Below are positions 1 to 10,683 of a DNA stretch of 64,000 bases, piece by piece. Within the stretch, counting starts at the first letter, position 1. Every line of letters starts with the position of its first letter. Origin of the DNA: Diphasiastrum complanatum (Eukaryota > Streptophyta > Lycopodiopsida > Lycopodiales > Lycopodiaceae); NCBI GenBank assembly GCA_029204225.1, contig CM055094.1:62572442-62636441 (forward strand), in the 5' to 3' direction. The position numbers and the translations under genes are program-made. The notes under the pieces were generated by a model. It saw only the letters and a list, made by a program, of their open reading frames with translations. It was not told the origin of the DNA and did not search any database.

Positions 1-323
1 TGGCATTCTTGCATGCATTCCCAATGACTATGTGACTTTCTTTTCGACTTCAAAAATTTGGATTTGTGATTGACCTATGAAAGATTGTCATTGGATTCTT
101 TAGACTTTAACTATTTCATTCCAAAGGATGGAAAGACCCCAAGAATCATTTGAACCCATCAACCTTATGTATATGTAATTCAACACCTCATCGAGAATCA
201 GATTTTCATATTTCTTTTTATTTTAGAGACAATACCATAAAGATCAAAGATTCCATATTTCTTTTGGGAGATTGGCATATTTCTAAATTACAAGTTTATT
301 CATATGTTTGGCCTTGAGCTTTT

Positions 324-770
324 GTGTTCCAGGTGGATTCCTCAACTCCAATAAAGATGAATAGCTCCTCACAAGGCTCTTCAAGTTGCTCTCCATCATT
401 GTCATCATCACCTCATGCTTCCTCCAAGTCGACTTCCTCTTCGAAAAGGAGGTTTGCTAAGATAGACAACAAACGTTTTTTAAAAGGTTTGATGGAGATG
501 CTAGTAATGTAGAAAGTTTACTTGCATGTATTCAAAACCTTGATATTTTATTTGAGAAAAGTAGATATTCCACTCATTCTATGATTCATTTTGCAACCTT
601 GGATTTAGATAAGTATGCATCACTTTGGTAATCACTTTGGTGGGCAACAATGAAATCTAATCACGAAGCTACATCCACTTGACATAGTTTTAAGAATCAA
701 ATCCTTTCTTGAAGAATCGTGGAAAAAGAATCATGGTTCATGAAAGAGTTACATGAGAGACAATATCAAC
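324..770 (+). pseudogene. Ty3/gypsy gag remnant
   Basis: A serine-rich leader (324-470) is followed, after a frame change near 470, by a gag-like stretch with FDGDAS, SLLACIQNLDILFEK, ATLDLDKYASLW and a later WATMKSNHEATST. The order FxGDAS, then ALxYLxxxAxxWW, then a short linker before a conserved W, is that of gypsy gag capsid regions. Stops occur near 630 and 680. No initiator or downstream gag zinc knuckle was found, so this is a decayed piece. It precedes RT fragments on the same strand (842-2556), perhaps from one old insertion. Confidence 0.5.
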
Positions 771-841
771 TCTTAGTCTCACACAAGTAACTAATGTTTT
801 AAAGCAAGCAAATTTCTATTTACTTTTTTGTCAAAAATGAT

Positions 842-1292
842 ATGGATGTTAAAAGTCCTCATGATGTTTCTCCAATAGAATTTATATACCAAGAATCTTT
901 TTGCTATTGTGATAAATTGCCAAATGCTCTAGGGCATATAGTTTCTAAAAAAATAGTTCAAATGGATCCTAGAAAGATAAAGACCATACTTGAATGGCCC
1001 ACTCGCACAGATATTCATGAAGTACACTCCTTTTTGGAATTATGTTCTTATTAAAGATAGTTCATGTGCCATTTTTGCCCATATTGCATTCGCCCTTCAT
1101 GACCTCACCAAGAAAAGAGTCGAGTTCCATTGGGGAATCAAGGAACAAGAAGCTTTTGATATGCTTAAACAAGCTCTAACTCCAGGACTCGTGCTTATCC
1201 TTTCTGATTTGCACAATCTTTTGGATGTTAGCCAAGATTGTTTTGGGGTTGTTTTGGATCAAGAGGGCCATGCCGTAACTTTTGAAGTTTGA
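842..1292 (+). pseudogene. Ty3/gypsy RT/RNase H remnant
   Basis: The first part reads LGHIVSKK...MDPRKIKTILEWP...HEVHSFLELCSY, the connection region after the gypsy RT palm. The frame then shifts near 1030-1050 and continues with a LTKKRVEFHWG...EAFDMLKQAL segment and the RNase H start, ending at DQEGHAVTFEV. Both frame change and short length show it is non-functional. It resembles the fragment at 1868-2556 in domain but is too different in sequence to be a recent copy of it. Confidence 0.75.
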
Positions 1293-1539
1293 CTTTTTAT
1301 CTATTGAAGTTCGAGAACTATCCAACCACGGATGCAAGAAGAATTTTTTTTTTTTTTAAGAATATCCAGAAATTTTGAAGTCTTATTTAAGAAATGTCCA
1401 TTGAGGACAACGCTTTATGCATCAGAGTAAGTTGTATTGGTTAAATGCCCAATAAATAAAAGCTATTCCATCTTCCATTCCTTTTGATTTTGTATGAAAT
1501 GTTTTTTATGAAATAGATATGACTTTGTTCAAATGACAT

Positions 1540-1735
1540 TTGAATAATGAATGAACTTGTTACTCTAATTGGTTTAGTACATGTGCAAATATCAATACCT
1601 GAAGACAAGAATTGGAAAACCTAAGATCATGCTAACATTTGCATAATAAATGCCTTGTTACTCTAATTGGTTGAGTACATGTGCAGGTATCAGTACCTGA
1701 AGACAAGAATTGCTAAACTTGAGATCATTTTGGCC
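1540..1735. repeat. 98-bp tandem duplication
   Basis: Two adjacent copies with a period of about 98 bases. Both contain CTTGTTACTCTAATTGGTT, then AGTACATGTGCA, then TACCTGAAGACAAGAATTG (from 1556 and from 1654). They differ at several positions, so the duplication is not recent. No coding function is seen. Bases 1293-1539 before it hold nothing I recognise. Confidence 0.7.
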
Positions 1736-1867
1736 GATTGGATAAATTCAAAATCGAAAGCAACCACAAGAGAACTCCAGTGTTGTGTGGGGTATGAAGA
1801 AACAAGCAACGTCTTGCACGTTGGGGCAGTGTGGGAGAGTGAACAACACAACATCACCCTGCCAATT

Positions 1868-2556
1868 TGGATGATCTGTGCATGCACGGGCTGAACATAA
1901 AACACTTATCCAACTTGGAGAAGGTGGTGAAGCAATGCCGCAAATATTAGATATCCTTGAATCCAAAAAATTGTCAATTTTGGGTGACACGTGGCCTTAT
2001 ACTAGGTCACATAGTATCAAGACACGGAATCGCCACAGATCTATCAAAGATAAGGGTCATTGTTGATCTGCTACCACCAGAGATGATTCACGGAGTCTAT
2101 GTTTTCATGGGTCACGCTAACTACTACCGGATCTTCATTCTAGACTTTGTGGAGTTAGCAAGACCAATTTACAAGCTCACGATTGAACCACATTGGACGA
2201 CAAAAGCCCTACAGGCATTCCAAAAGCTTAAGGATGCATTGGTCTCAACGCCAATCTTATGACTGCCCAATTGGTCCACGAAGTTTCATGTGCATACAGA
2301 TGCATCAAATTATGCAGTAGGAGCAGTCTTGACCCAACCTGGAGAATGCAAAAAGGATTTTCCAATTCAATTTTCCAGCCGACAGCTCAATAATTCAGAG
2401 ATAAACTATTCAACCATAGAGCGGGAAGCACTGGTTATGATCTATGCGGTCAAGAAGTTTTGACACTATTTGATGGCCACTCATTTCATCATTCCGGACT
2501 TTGTCGTTAAAGTAATTAATAATCACATGAGGGCCCAAACCTATATTTGGACGTAG
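1868..2556 (+). pseudogene. Ty3/gypsy RT-RNase H remnant
   Basis: Translation of this stretch gives the RT thumb/connection (HLSNLEKVVKQC, SLNPKNCQFWV, LGHIVSRHGI, YVFMGHANYYR) and then RNase H (HVHTDASNYAVGAVL, QFSSRQLNNSE, TIEREALVMIYAVKKF). In-frame stops lie near 1948, 2261 and 2462. The catalytic YxDD region of RT is not visible upstream, so only the C-terminal half of RT survives. It is on the same strand as the two fragments before it. Confidence 0.8.
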
Positions 2557-2866
2557 CAACACTTGCATAGTGTTTGACTGCTATAATGCATGTAGAGGAG
2601 GTCAATAGCTTTTGTAGATTGCATGGGGATCCTAAGGGGAATATTCTCTTCTCTTGGAGAGAATACCATGGAAACTCGCCCATCTCTCTATTGGATTTTC
2701 AAAGTCTAGAGCCAATGTTCCTCTCCTCTTCACCTTGGCTTGGGGGTGAAGTGATTAGGGTTGACTAGCCATTTCGTGTTGGTTGGGTAGTTTTTGCTCC
2801 ACAAGTGTCCTTTTGGTTTGTATGTGACAGGATTGACGAAGATCTACACTTGGCGATTCTTTACAG

Positions 2867-2882
2867 TGGTATCAGAACTTGG
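2867..2882 (+). other. tRNA-Met primer-binding-site signal
   Basis: TGGTATCAGAACTTGG closely resembles the TGGTATCAGAGC primer site seen next to the LTRs at 33905, 52528 and 53902. A CA dinucleotide one base upstream (ending 2865) would be the LTR end. No second LTR copy was found and the LTR start cannot be set, so this is a probable 5' LTR/internal junction of an otherwise unrecognised element. Confidence 0.4.
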
Positions 2883-5430
2883 ATCACATCAATTAGAAGG
2901 TGGAGAAGAAATTCTTGCTTTATGCAGTTTTTTGGTGGATCTTCTTGTTTTTTCCTTCCAAGTGGTGGAATTGATTTCCAAGTAGGTGGCTTCTCAGATT
3001 TTGATGTACTTTCAATCTATGCATCATGATTATGACTTTATTTCATAGATTTTGATGGAAATCAATAGATTTTTGATGGTTTTTTGTGAGTTTTTACATA
3101 GAAATCAAGATTTTTGCTTGGAATAAATCAAAGCTACTAATCTAGTACGTTTTTCAGATTGTATTTGCTGTCTTACAGTAATTATTAATTGGATCTAATT
3201 ATTGCATGTTGGTTTATAAGTCAAAAGGATGCTTAAATAGTGATTTTTAAGCCAAAAATTGGGGTTTTTGGACTAGAAATGAGTTATAAATCCACGATTG
3301 ACTGAAATCAGAACTCTTAGTGCTTGCATGTAATGGCTCTACAGAAATTTGGGTCTGATTGCACTTAATTGTGGATTTGATCCACAAATTTTGGTCAAAA
3401 TTGGTCAAAAAACTAGTTTTTTTTAATGGTTTTTGGACAATTTTTGATGTATTTCATAAAATTCATGGCTAATAGTGTGCATGCACATTTTTAGAGGTGT
3501 AATGAAGTTGTCCTAGGGCTTTCATGAAGTTTGGATGGGATTGGACATCATTAAGTGTTTCAAAATGTCAAAAAATAGTGTATTTGTGGGGGTTTGTGAG
3601 CTTGAATAACTTGTAATTGGTGGTTTGAACCTACTGGATTTTTTTACAGGCTTAAAAATGTGATGGATTGCCTCTGATTTGAGCCATCATGCAGCCAATT
3701 TGATTGTGTGAGACTTAGGCACAATTATGTTGAAGGTTTGCTTGTAAAAGTGGTTCAAAAATGCATTTTTTGCTTGATCTGAGCTTATGTTTGCTTGCTG
3801 GACCTGATAGAAGCCTCTATGCCTCTCTAATGAACCTTAGAAGAGTGCTTGTAACCTTTGATCGAATGCAAATAGGGTTGGAGATGGATTTTTGAGTATA
3901 CCACCTTGAAAAAGTGCGCTCTCCTACCTGTTTTTTGGTCATTACAACTCGCACGTGTGAAGCCTAGGTGGTAGGGTGATGTGGCAGGTATCTTGTAGAC
4001 CTACTCTCCCTTGGTACTGTGCTTTACAACACCCAATTTGGTGTCCTATAGAGAAAGTTACGGCTATCGAAAGTTTGGCAATTTTTGAGCTAAAATTGGG
4101 AAATTTTTGAAATGTTCTGATGCTTGCATGTTTGTAAACTCAGTTTAGTGCTTTTCTGTTGATGATAATCTATGGTCGGACCTATACACATGTTTGGATG
4201 CATGATACGAGGTTGATCAGAGAAATTTTTTGCTTACAGCTATTTTTAACAATTCTAGATCAAAAAGCTGATTTTCCAATATTTAGGCTAATTACGAATT
4301 TTTTTTTTTCTTTCAGAAAAGTCAGTGCATGTCAAGTTTGACGCATGCATGGATCTTTCGAAATGATTTCGTATGAGACAGTATCTGTGGAACTGTGAAA
4401 CCGATCATTTACACAGTTGGTTCATTTTGAAAGGATTTCAAAAATCCCAGTTTTGTCGTAAAATTTAAGTTGGTCCTTCAAAGTTGTGTTGTTCTAAATC
4501 ATTCTGATATTGATGAAACGAAAATTTTTTAGTAAAGTGAAAGACCTTGTTGAGTAATATCAGTCCTGTGTTTTTTCACTTTTAGTTGAAGATTTTGAAT
4601 CTGTCGACTGATTAGACTAAAATTTCATTTCAAGAAATCAATATGCCAGACGATAATGCAACGCTGGATGGTCAAGTGCCTATGCCTACCTATTTGTAGA
4701 TCTGCCAGCAATTGAGCCAAGCACTTAATGAAATGAACATCGGGAACACTTTACAGGAGCAACAGATGGAAGTTCTATTAAGTCAAGTAAAAATTGTCTT
4801 TACCGAATTTGGGCTTTCAACCTGAACCATTTTCAGAGGAGAAGAAAGAGAAGAAGCCTGAGGTAGTAGATGACTGGTTAACCAAGTGGACTGGTGCTAG
4901 AAGATTTCTACGACAATTATTTTAACCGATTCCGGCTAGCAAATGCGTCTAATGGATATCGAATAGTAGATTCAAGCCATTAATCTATAACAAAGAGCAT
5001 TGACAAATCACAGAAGAAGACATTCCAGAATTTAGATATACCGGGAGCGCCAACACCAAAAGAGTCGACCAATAGCAGACCGGCCAAAAAGCAAAAACAA
5101 AGCCCAATGCCTCACCACCATATTTTATGAAGATGAGAATAAATGCATGGTTGAGTTGGCAACAAGTTAAATCTACCCAAAGCATAATGTCAGACACTTG
5201 TAGAAGGTGCATTGTACTCGCAAGCCTATGGCGCAAGAATTAGAGGTAGATTAACGTTCAAATGGGCCCAAAGTAATAAGGGACTCTCAATGTTTTGAAA
5301 GAATGTTTGGCTCTGAGTACGTCCGCTGTGCATGAATACAAGCAAATAAGACTAATGGTTAAGAGTGAACACGTATGCGTTTTACAACAATAATATACGA
5401 AGAATACAAAATCTAAATGTTTCAAATAAA
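2883..5430 (+). other. AT-rich non-coding stretch, possible element leader
   Basis: About 1.75 kb without a convincing gene follows the primer site, as in elements with long untranslated leaders. From 4643 a short reading frame begins MPDDNATLDGQVP and continues with interruptions through ALNEMN and LLSQVK. It could be the start of a decayed gag, but I cannot assign it. From about 5000 to 5430 I see nothing recognisable. Confidence 0.25.
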
Positions 5431-5436
5431 ACTTAC

Positions 5437-6111
5437 ACGTGGAGGATGACCCTCGCTCTTCAATTTATCGACTAATGTCTCATATGATTCTCTAAAGGCA
5501 AAGTTGTATTCTTCTTTAGTTGGTAGACGTCCATAGTCCACCAACTATCCAATCAATTTAAGTTTGAATTAGTTTAGAGCTAGGTTGGAGCAGCAAGTCA
5601 TAATGCATAATAAAAAAGAAAATCATATGAAATCAAAGACAAACTATAAGAGTTTAGATTCACTTACCATGCTTGCTTGCAAGCCCGCCTTCCCGCTCGA
5701 GCCCAGCTTAGAATTGCCTACTCCATGCATTCTAGCTGCCGCGACATCTTTTTGAATCTTGTACTTATTAAGTGTTTTCTCGTCATTTTTAACTGTGTTC
5801 CAATCTGTCCTTGAACACCAGTGGAGTTTGGATAGTCCATCTCTATAAGCTCGTTGCACTGTATCACGCATTGTATCATGACAATGTCTTATCCACATGC
5901 TCATATGTTTGTATATTTGTTTCGTGTCGAATTCCACATCTTGTGTAAATTCGCCACGAAGGCTACCAACAACTTGTGATTTAATATCTGAAGATTGATC
6001 AAACCATTTCATAAATAATCTATCGCCAAAATGGCATTGGCATAAAGAATACAGTCGGTCCATAACAACCCTCTCCTTACGATTGGCGATTATAGTCTCT
6101 TTTGGATCCAT
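5437..6111 (-). CDS. Ptta/En/Spm-type plant transposon protein (two exons)
   Basis: Exon 1 runs from an ATG at 6111 to about 5668, where a clean donor (ATG|GTAAGT) follows. Exon 2 (about 5545-5437) starts after an AG near 5546 and ends at another GTAAGT donor, so a further exon is missing or unseen. The protein has SLRGEFTQD, an IYKHMSMWIRHCHDTMRD helix, W..V...EKTLNKYKIQ, and GVGNSKLGSSGKA. This matches the plan of the plant Ptta/En/Spm (Transposase_24-type) accessory protein, where a W-rich segment leads to a short basic run and a G-S-K-rich motif. Exon 2 has the GRLPTKEEY...YETLVDKL tail expected after it. It diverges from the TNP2-like gene at 6459. A domesticated host gene is possible but unsupported. 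Confidence 0.55.
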
Positions 6112-6458
6112 GACGTAGTAGGGATTCGTGGATGACTCCTAGAAAGGGGCGGGTGAGGGAGCCGCGACCGCTTGTGAAAGACCAGTCTCGCCTTGCCTGA
6201 GCATCAAATTTTGTAATTCTTTTTTTTGCTCAGAAGTTATTTACTAATTTTATGTTATTTGTGTTTTGTACTTGTGCACATATGCAATTTACCATAATGA
6301 GATGAATTATATTTAGATTGGTCTAACAATCAAGACACTATTCAAGTCAATTGGGTAAATTATAAACATGCATCTTTTCTTGTTCATAAATAATTTGTTA
6401 CTATAAGTTAAACATGACTTCGAATATTATGCTGAAGTGACATGTAATTGTTTTTTTG

Positions 6459-7369
6459 TTTCTTGCAGAAAAACTATTTTCAAGAAAAAATATGGTGCAC
6501 ATGCGTCAAGTGTGATGGGAAAAGATGTGTGAAAGACGCATTGTGGAAAATCATTTGTCAAAGTTTGGACAAAAAGATGAGGGTCAACCATCGAATTTGG
6601 AAGATGTTGAGGTTTGCTAACTTTATATGATTGCTTTTTATTATAATGTTCGTCGTCAGTCTATGTACATCACTTATTGAATTTGTTTATTTGTGTAGCC
6701 AATAAATCGAATGCCATTTCACGGAGTTGATTCATCCGTGTTTAGTTACAATCAACGTCAAGTTTCGATAGACATGAAAGAACAAAGAATGAAACAAGTT
6801 CAAGAGGCAAATACAATTGGAGAAAATAGTTTTGATTCTAACAATGATCATGATGAGGTGCAACATGATGAAGCAATGCACAACATGTTTGAATCTTACT
6901 TTGAAACAAATGTGAATGATGCTGCGCACACATCTCCTAATGAAAATGGAGACCACGAACAATTTGAGATGGATAAAGACGAGATTTTATTGCGCAAGGA
7001 GGCAAACACTCCTTTGTATCTAGGAGCATCCATTTCAAGACTAGCTACGTCAATTCTTATTCTAAACCTTCAAGCAACATACAAATGGAGTGACTGTAAT
7101 GTCACATCATTATTCGGGTACTTAACGCATAACACAACTTTGGTACTTACAAGTTGATCTTATAGCGTACATGCAAGTTGATTTTTTATTTTCTTTTATA
7201 ACAACTCACATTGCTATTTTTTTTTTCAAATTGTTGCATAGAATACTGTAAAAAAAAACGTGATACCTAGGACACGAAGAGAAACACAAAAGATGATGAA
7301 CGTGCTTGGGATGGATTACGATACAATACATGCATGTCCAGAAGATTATGTTTTATATAGAGGTGAGCA
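6459..7369 (+). pseudogene. CACTA (En/Spm) TNP2-like transposase fragment
   Basis: Three exon-like blocks are visible. Block 1 (from about 6471, after TTTCTTGCAG) has the CTCVKCDGK cysteine motif of the transposase-associated domain and continues in a shifted frame to about 6610. Block 2 (about 6700-7146) ends with KEANTPLYLGASISRLAT, then YKWSDCNVTSLFGYL, the region that precedes the TNP2 catalytic core. Block 3 (about 7241-7369) holds NVLGMDYDTIHACPEDY, a hallmark of plant TNP2. Acceptors and donors (CATAG, and AG|GTGAGC at the end) fit introns. The catalytic exons that should follow are absent, so the gene is truncated. A frameshift lies in block 1. Confidence 0.8.
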
Positions 7370-7390
7370 TTCATAAAAGCTTCATCTTGA

Positions 7391-7780
7391 GTGACGTTGC
7401 AAGCATTGCAGCAACAGACGGTCGCTAAGCCAGTATCTACAATTCAGATATCAGCACTTCTCCCTTCTCAGCCAATATCAATGGCAGACAGTGCAGACAT
7501 CTCTACTATGGATATGGGGCCACCAGATCAATCAGATAAGGGAACAGAGGCAGGGCCCTCACACGCAAACTCCCAATCAGCCAAGCATCGAGCAAGTCAA
7601 TTTTGGCCTCTTGAGCATTTCAAAAGCCAAGATTCTTGGATGATGAGATCAAGGAATTGATGAACGCCCATCCGTATGAGTCATCTTGCGAGAGTGATTG
7701 GCAATCTTGTCTCAAGCTTCTCTTCAAGATCAAAATTGTTTTGGAGTCTCGGCCACATCCCTCTCATTGGAAGGGTTAGT
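7391..7780 (+). other. Unrecognised reading frame after the CACTA fragment
   Basis: An open frame (7391-7660) of low-complexity S/Q/P composition is followed, in another frame, by DEIKELMNAHPYESSCESDW up to about 7780. I do not recognise either part. Position suggests filler within or beside the CACTA fragment, or an exon of an unknown gene. Confidence 0.25.
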
Positions 7781-7789
7781 TGAATCATT

Positions 7790-8122
7790 CATAAGTTTAT
7801 GCATTCTACTCTAATCAAAGATGATATCTTTAGAAACTACAAACTTGTTGGAAGATGGAATGTATACCTTTTATATCCCTTGCTTGCTTTGTCATACCCT
7901 AGCATAATATACAAGATGAATCCTCCTTTGTCCTTGTCTCCAAAGGTGTATGCACATAGCAAATGCATCCAAATACCTTTAAGTTCTTGAAATTGGGCTT
8001 CCTCCCATACAAGACTTCATAAGGTGTTTTTCCTTCAATAGAGTTACATGAAACTCTATTCATCAAGTGGTTAGCACAAATGAGAGCTTCTCTCCAAAAA
8101 GACTTAGGTAAGTGTAGTGGGT
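7790..8122 (-). pseudogene. Ty1/copia integrase C-terminal remnant
   Basis: Reading the minus strand from about 8122 gives LPKSFWREALICANHLMNR, then SIEGKTPYEVLYGRKP and LKVFGCICYVHTP, the end of a copia integrase core (the WAEA..TA.YL.NR / TPYE.W.G.KP block). A stop follows near 7900. Bases 8123-8423 on the other side show no gene. The fragment is unrelated in position to the copia halves at 42-54 kb. Confidence 0.75.
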
Positions 8123-8423
8123 TTCTTTCCTTGCCTAACCTGAATCCAAGATCTAGTCAATCTAGCATAAAAAAGATGGAGTTAGTTGTCACGCGTAGGT
8201 TCGTTCCCATGAGAGCGATAGTATAGTTCAGATTTCAACATGAATGGAGGATCTAACTCTAACATTTATTAACACTAAGCATTAACACTACATCCATTAA
8301 CCCTACTTCCATTAACCCTAAATCCACAACAATGATAGAAACTTACTCTTCTCTCTCTCCCTTTCTCTCTCACAAAAAGCATAAGAAATAGCAATCCCAA
8401 TAATGATCAAATCCAACAATTAG

Positions 8424-10217
8424 GTTTTCGTTCGTATGAGCAACGCTATTCCACTCATGAAAAAGAGTTGCTTGCTATCATTTTTGGTTTAAAGAAGTGG
8501 CGTCATTATCTGTGTCGTGTTCCGTTTGATGTTTTTACTGATCACCAGTCACTTCGTTATTTGTATACACAGAAGGATTTTAGTGATCGTCAGTACCGTT
8601 GGCTTCAGTTTTTACAATCTTTTCATGTTGATATTCATTATAAGCCTGGTAAAAGTAACGCTGCTGCTGATGCTTTGTCTTGTTTACCTGCTCTTACTTA
8701 TAGTCTTGTTAGTCTCCCCACTCTTGGTATGATGATCTTCCTCAGACTTATGCCACATGTCCAGAGTTTCATGATGTTATGTCATCTGCCTCTCGTCCTT
8801 CCTCTCACCCTCACCAAGTTTCCATTCCTCTCCTGTTGGTGGCCATTTTGGTTTTCAGAAGTCTTTGTTCCGTTTGAAAGAACATTTTTATTGGCCTTCC
8901 ATGAAGCGTGAGCTTTCCCACCTTATTCATACTTGTGATTTTTGCCTTCGTAACAAGTATTCCCATGAAAAACCTGGCGGTCTCCTTCAAAGTTGGCCTA
9001 TTCCTTCCTGCCAGTGGACTGATATATCTATGGACTTTATTTTAGGTCTTCCCCGTACTCAGCACGGTCATGACTCTTGTTTGGTGGTAGTTGATAGGTT
9101 TTCTAAACAAGCTCATTTCATACCAATCAGACGTACTATTACAGCAGAGCAGTGTGGTTGTATATTTATTTCTGAGATTTTTCACTTACATGGTCTCCCA
9201 CGATCTATACTTACTGATCGGGATACCAAGTTTACATCAGGTTTTTGGACAGAGCTTATGCGTATCTTGGATGTTAGGATACTTATGGGCACTGCTTATC
9301 ATTCTTCTGAGGATGGTCAGTCTGAGGTTATTAACCGGGTACTGGAGGATTATTTATGACACTATGTTTCTCCTTTTGGTCGTGATTGGGATCAGCATTT
9401 ATGTTTGGCTGAGTATAGTTATAATAGTTCTGTTAGTTCCAGCACAGGTGTTTCTCCTTTCCTGCTTGCTCATGGATACTCACCAGTTCTACCCAGTATA
9501 CCCACTCCTCCAGATGATGCACCTGTTACTATTTCATCTTATCTTTCGAGTGCTCGGGAGATTATTACTAGAGCTGCTACTCATTTATAGCATATTCAGC
9601 AGCGGTACAGGACCATTGTTGATAGTCATCGGTGCAATGTTGAGTTTGCAGAGGGAAATACTGTTTTTCTCCGGTTACGCTTTGCTCGCCATCGTTTTGT
9701 ACAGGTCTTGCTTCTACTAAGAAGCTTGCGTCGTGCTATTATGGGCCTTTTCAGATTCTTGAGCGCCTCAGTCCAGCTACATATCGTCTTGAGTTACCTG
9801 CTGCTACTCAGGCTTGTGATATCTTTCATGTCAGTTTATTACGTGCTGCTATTGAGGATGATTCTCCTCGAGATTCCTCATTTCCTACAGATCCAAAGCT
9901 TTTTCCATTCCTGCCAGCTGCTATTTTACAGGTGCGCTTATTGCATAGTCGTCGCCATCGGTAGGTTCAGTTTTTGGTCCAGTGGGATGGTCGTCCTATT
10001 GAGGAGGCTACTTGGGAGCCCATTGATGTTTTTTATCATACCCCTATCCTGGCTGATCAGGCTCGATCACTTGCAGCTACCATTGCTTCTCGGGATGCTC
10101 CGGCTACTCTTGATGTTCCTTTCTCAGATGGGATATCTTGATGCAGTATTTTTCTCTGGCACTGGTTCTTATCTTATTTTGCCTACATTGGGGGCAATGT
10201 TCTTTATAGCCAGGGAG
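8424..10217 (+). pseudogene. Chromovirus pol remnant, RNase H to chromodomain (Gyp-D)
   Basis: The 5' part is lost; the sequence begins inside RNase H (SYEQRYSTHEKELLAI, then FTDHQSLRYLY). Next come the integrase zinc finger (CDFCLRNKYS), the integrase core (SMDFILGLPRTQ, LTDRDTKF, DGQSEVINR), the GPY region (YYGPFQILERL) and a chromodomain (VQFLVQWDGRP...ATWEPIDVFY). Stops interrupt it at 9357 (TGA), 9588 (TAG) and 9962 (TAG). In sibling copies in this window the last two are CAG glutamine codons. A frameshift lies near 9710 and another near 8740. It ends in a purine tract next to the LTR at 10218. Defective. Confidence 0.9.
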
Positions 10218-10683
10218 AGTTACGGACTACAGGATATAGGCCTACTGGGCTACTCTGCATATATTCCGCAGGCCTCTTTACATTTACTGTTGGTTATGTA
10301 TATTTCGGGTTATGCATTTTATATTAGTCATGTACAGGCCCCAGAGCCTTTTTATATGCTTATGACCCGCACTGGGTCCTTTTTTATGACATTGACTGGC
10401 CTTGGGCCCTTATAATATGGTTATATGTGGAGTGGGGGCCCGTAGGAGGGTGCACTATTTTCCCTCCACATTTTGCCTCCCTTTACTTTTGAATTCCTAT
10501 TTTAGGGTTCATTGGTAAGGTATTTATAGGGGCATTTGTACACTCATTTTTTAGATTATTGATTGGTATTGCTTGGGCTTTTCGTGGGAGAACCTATTGT
10601 CTTGTCTATTGCTTTGTAGGGCTTTAGTCTATTGCTGTCTTTTATGCTTCATTGATTCAACACCTGAGATTTTGATCATAACT
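10218..10683 (+). repeat. 3' LTR of Gyp-D
   Basis: The 466-bp LTR begins AGTTACGG directly after the purine tract CAGGGAG and ends GATCATAACT. It matches, in the opposite orientation, the LTR at 56951-57415 (Gyp-C). The inverted ends AGTTA/TAACT are the same as in the other chromovirus LTRs here. The 5' LTR is absent. Confidence 0.85.

Noticed and set aside
6732-6962. Minus-strand frame inside the TNP2-like exon
   Set aside because: Shadow of the plus-strand transposase exon, which has recognisable motifs and splice sites.
9091-10415. Two long hydrophobic plus-strand frames like membrane proteins
   Set aside because: They are out-of-frame readings of the Gyp-D integrase and LTR; T-rich coding DNA in the wrong frame looks hydrophobic.
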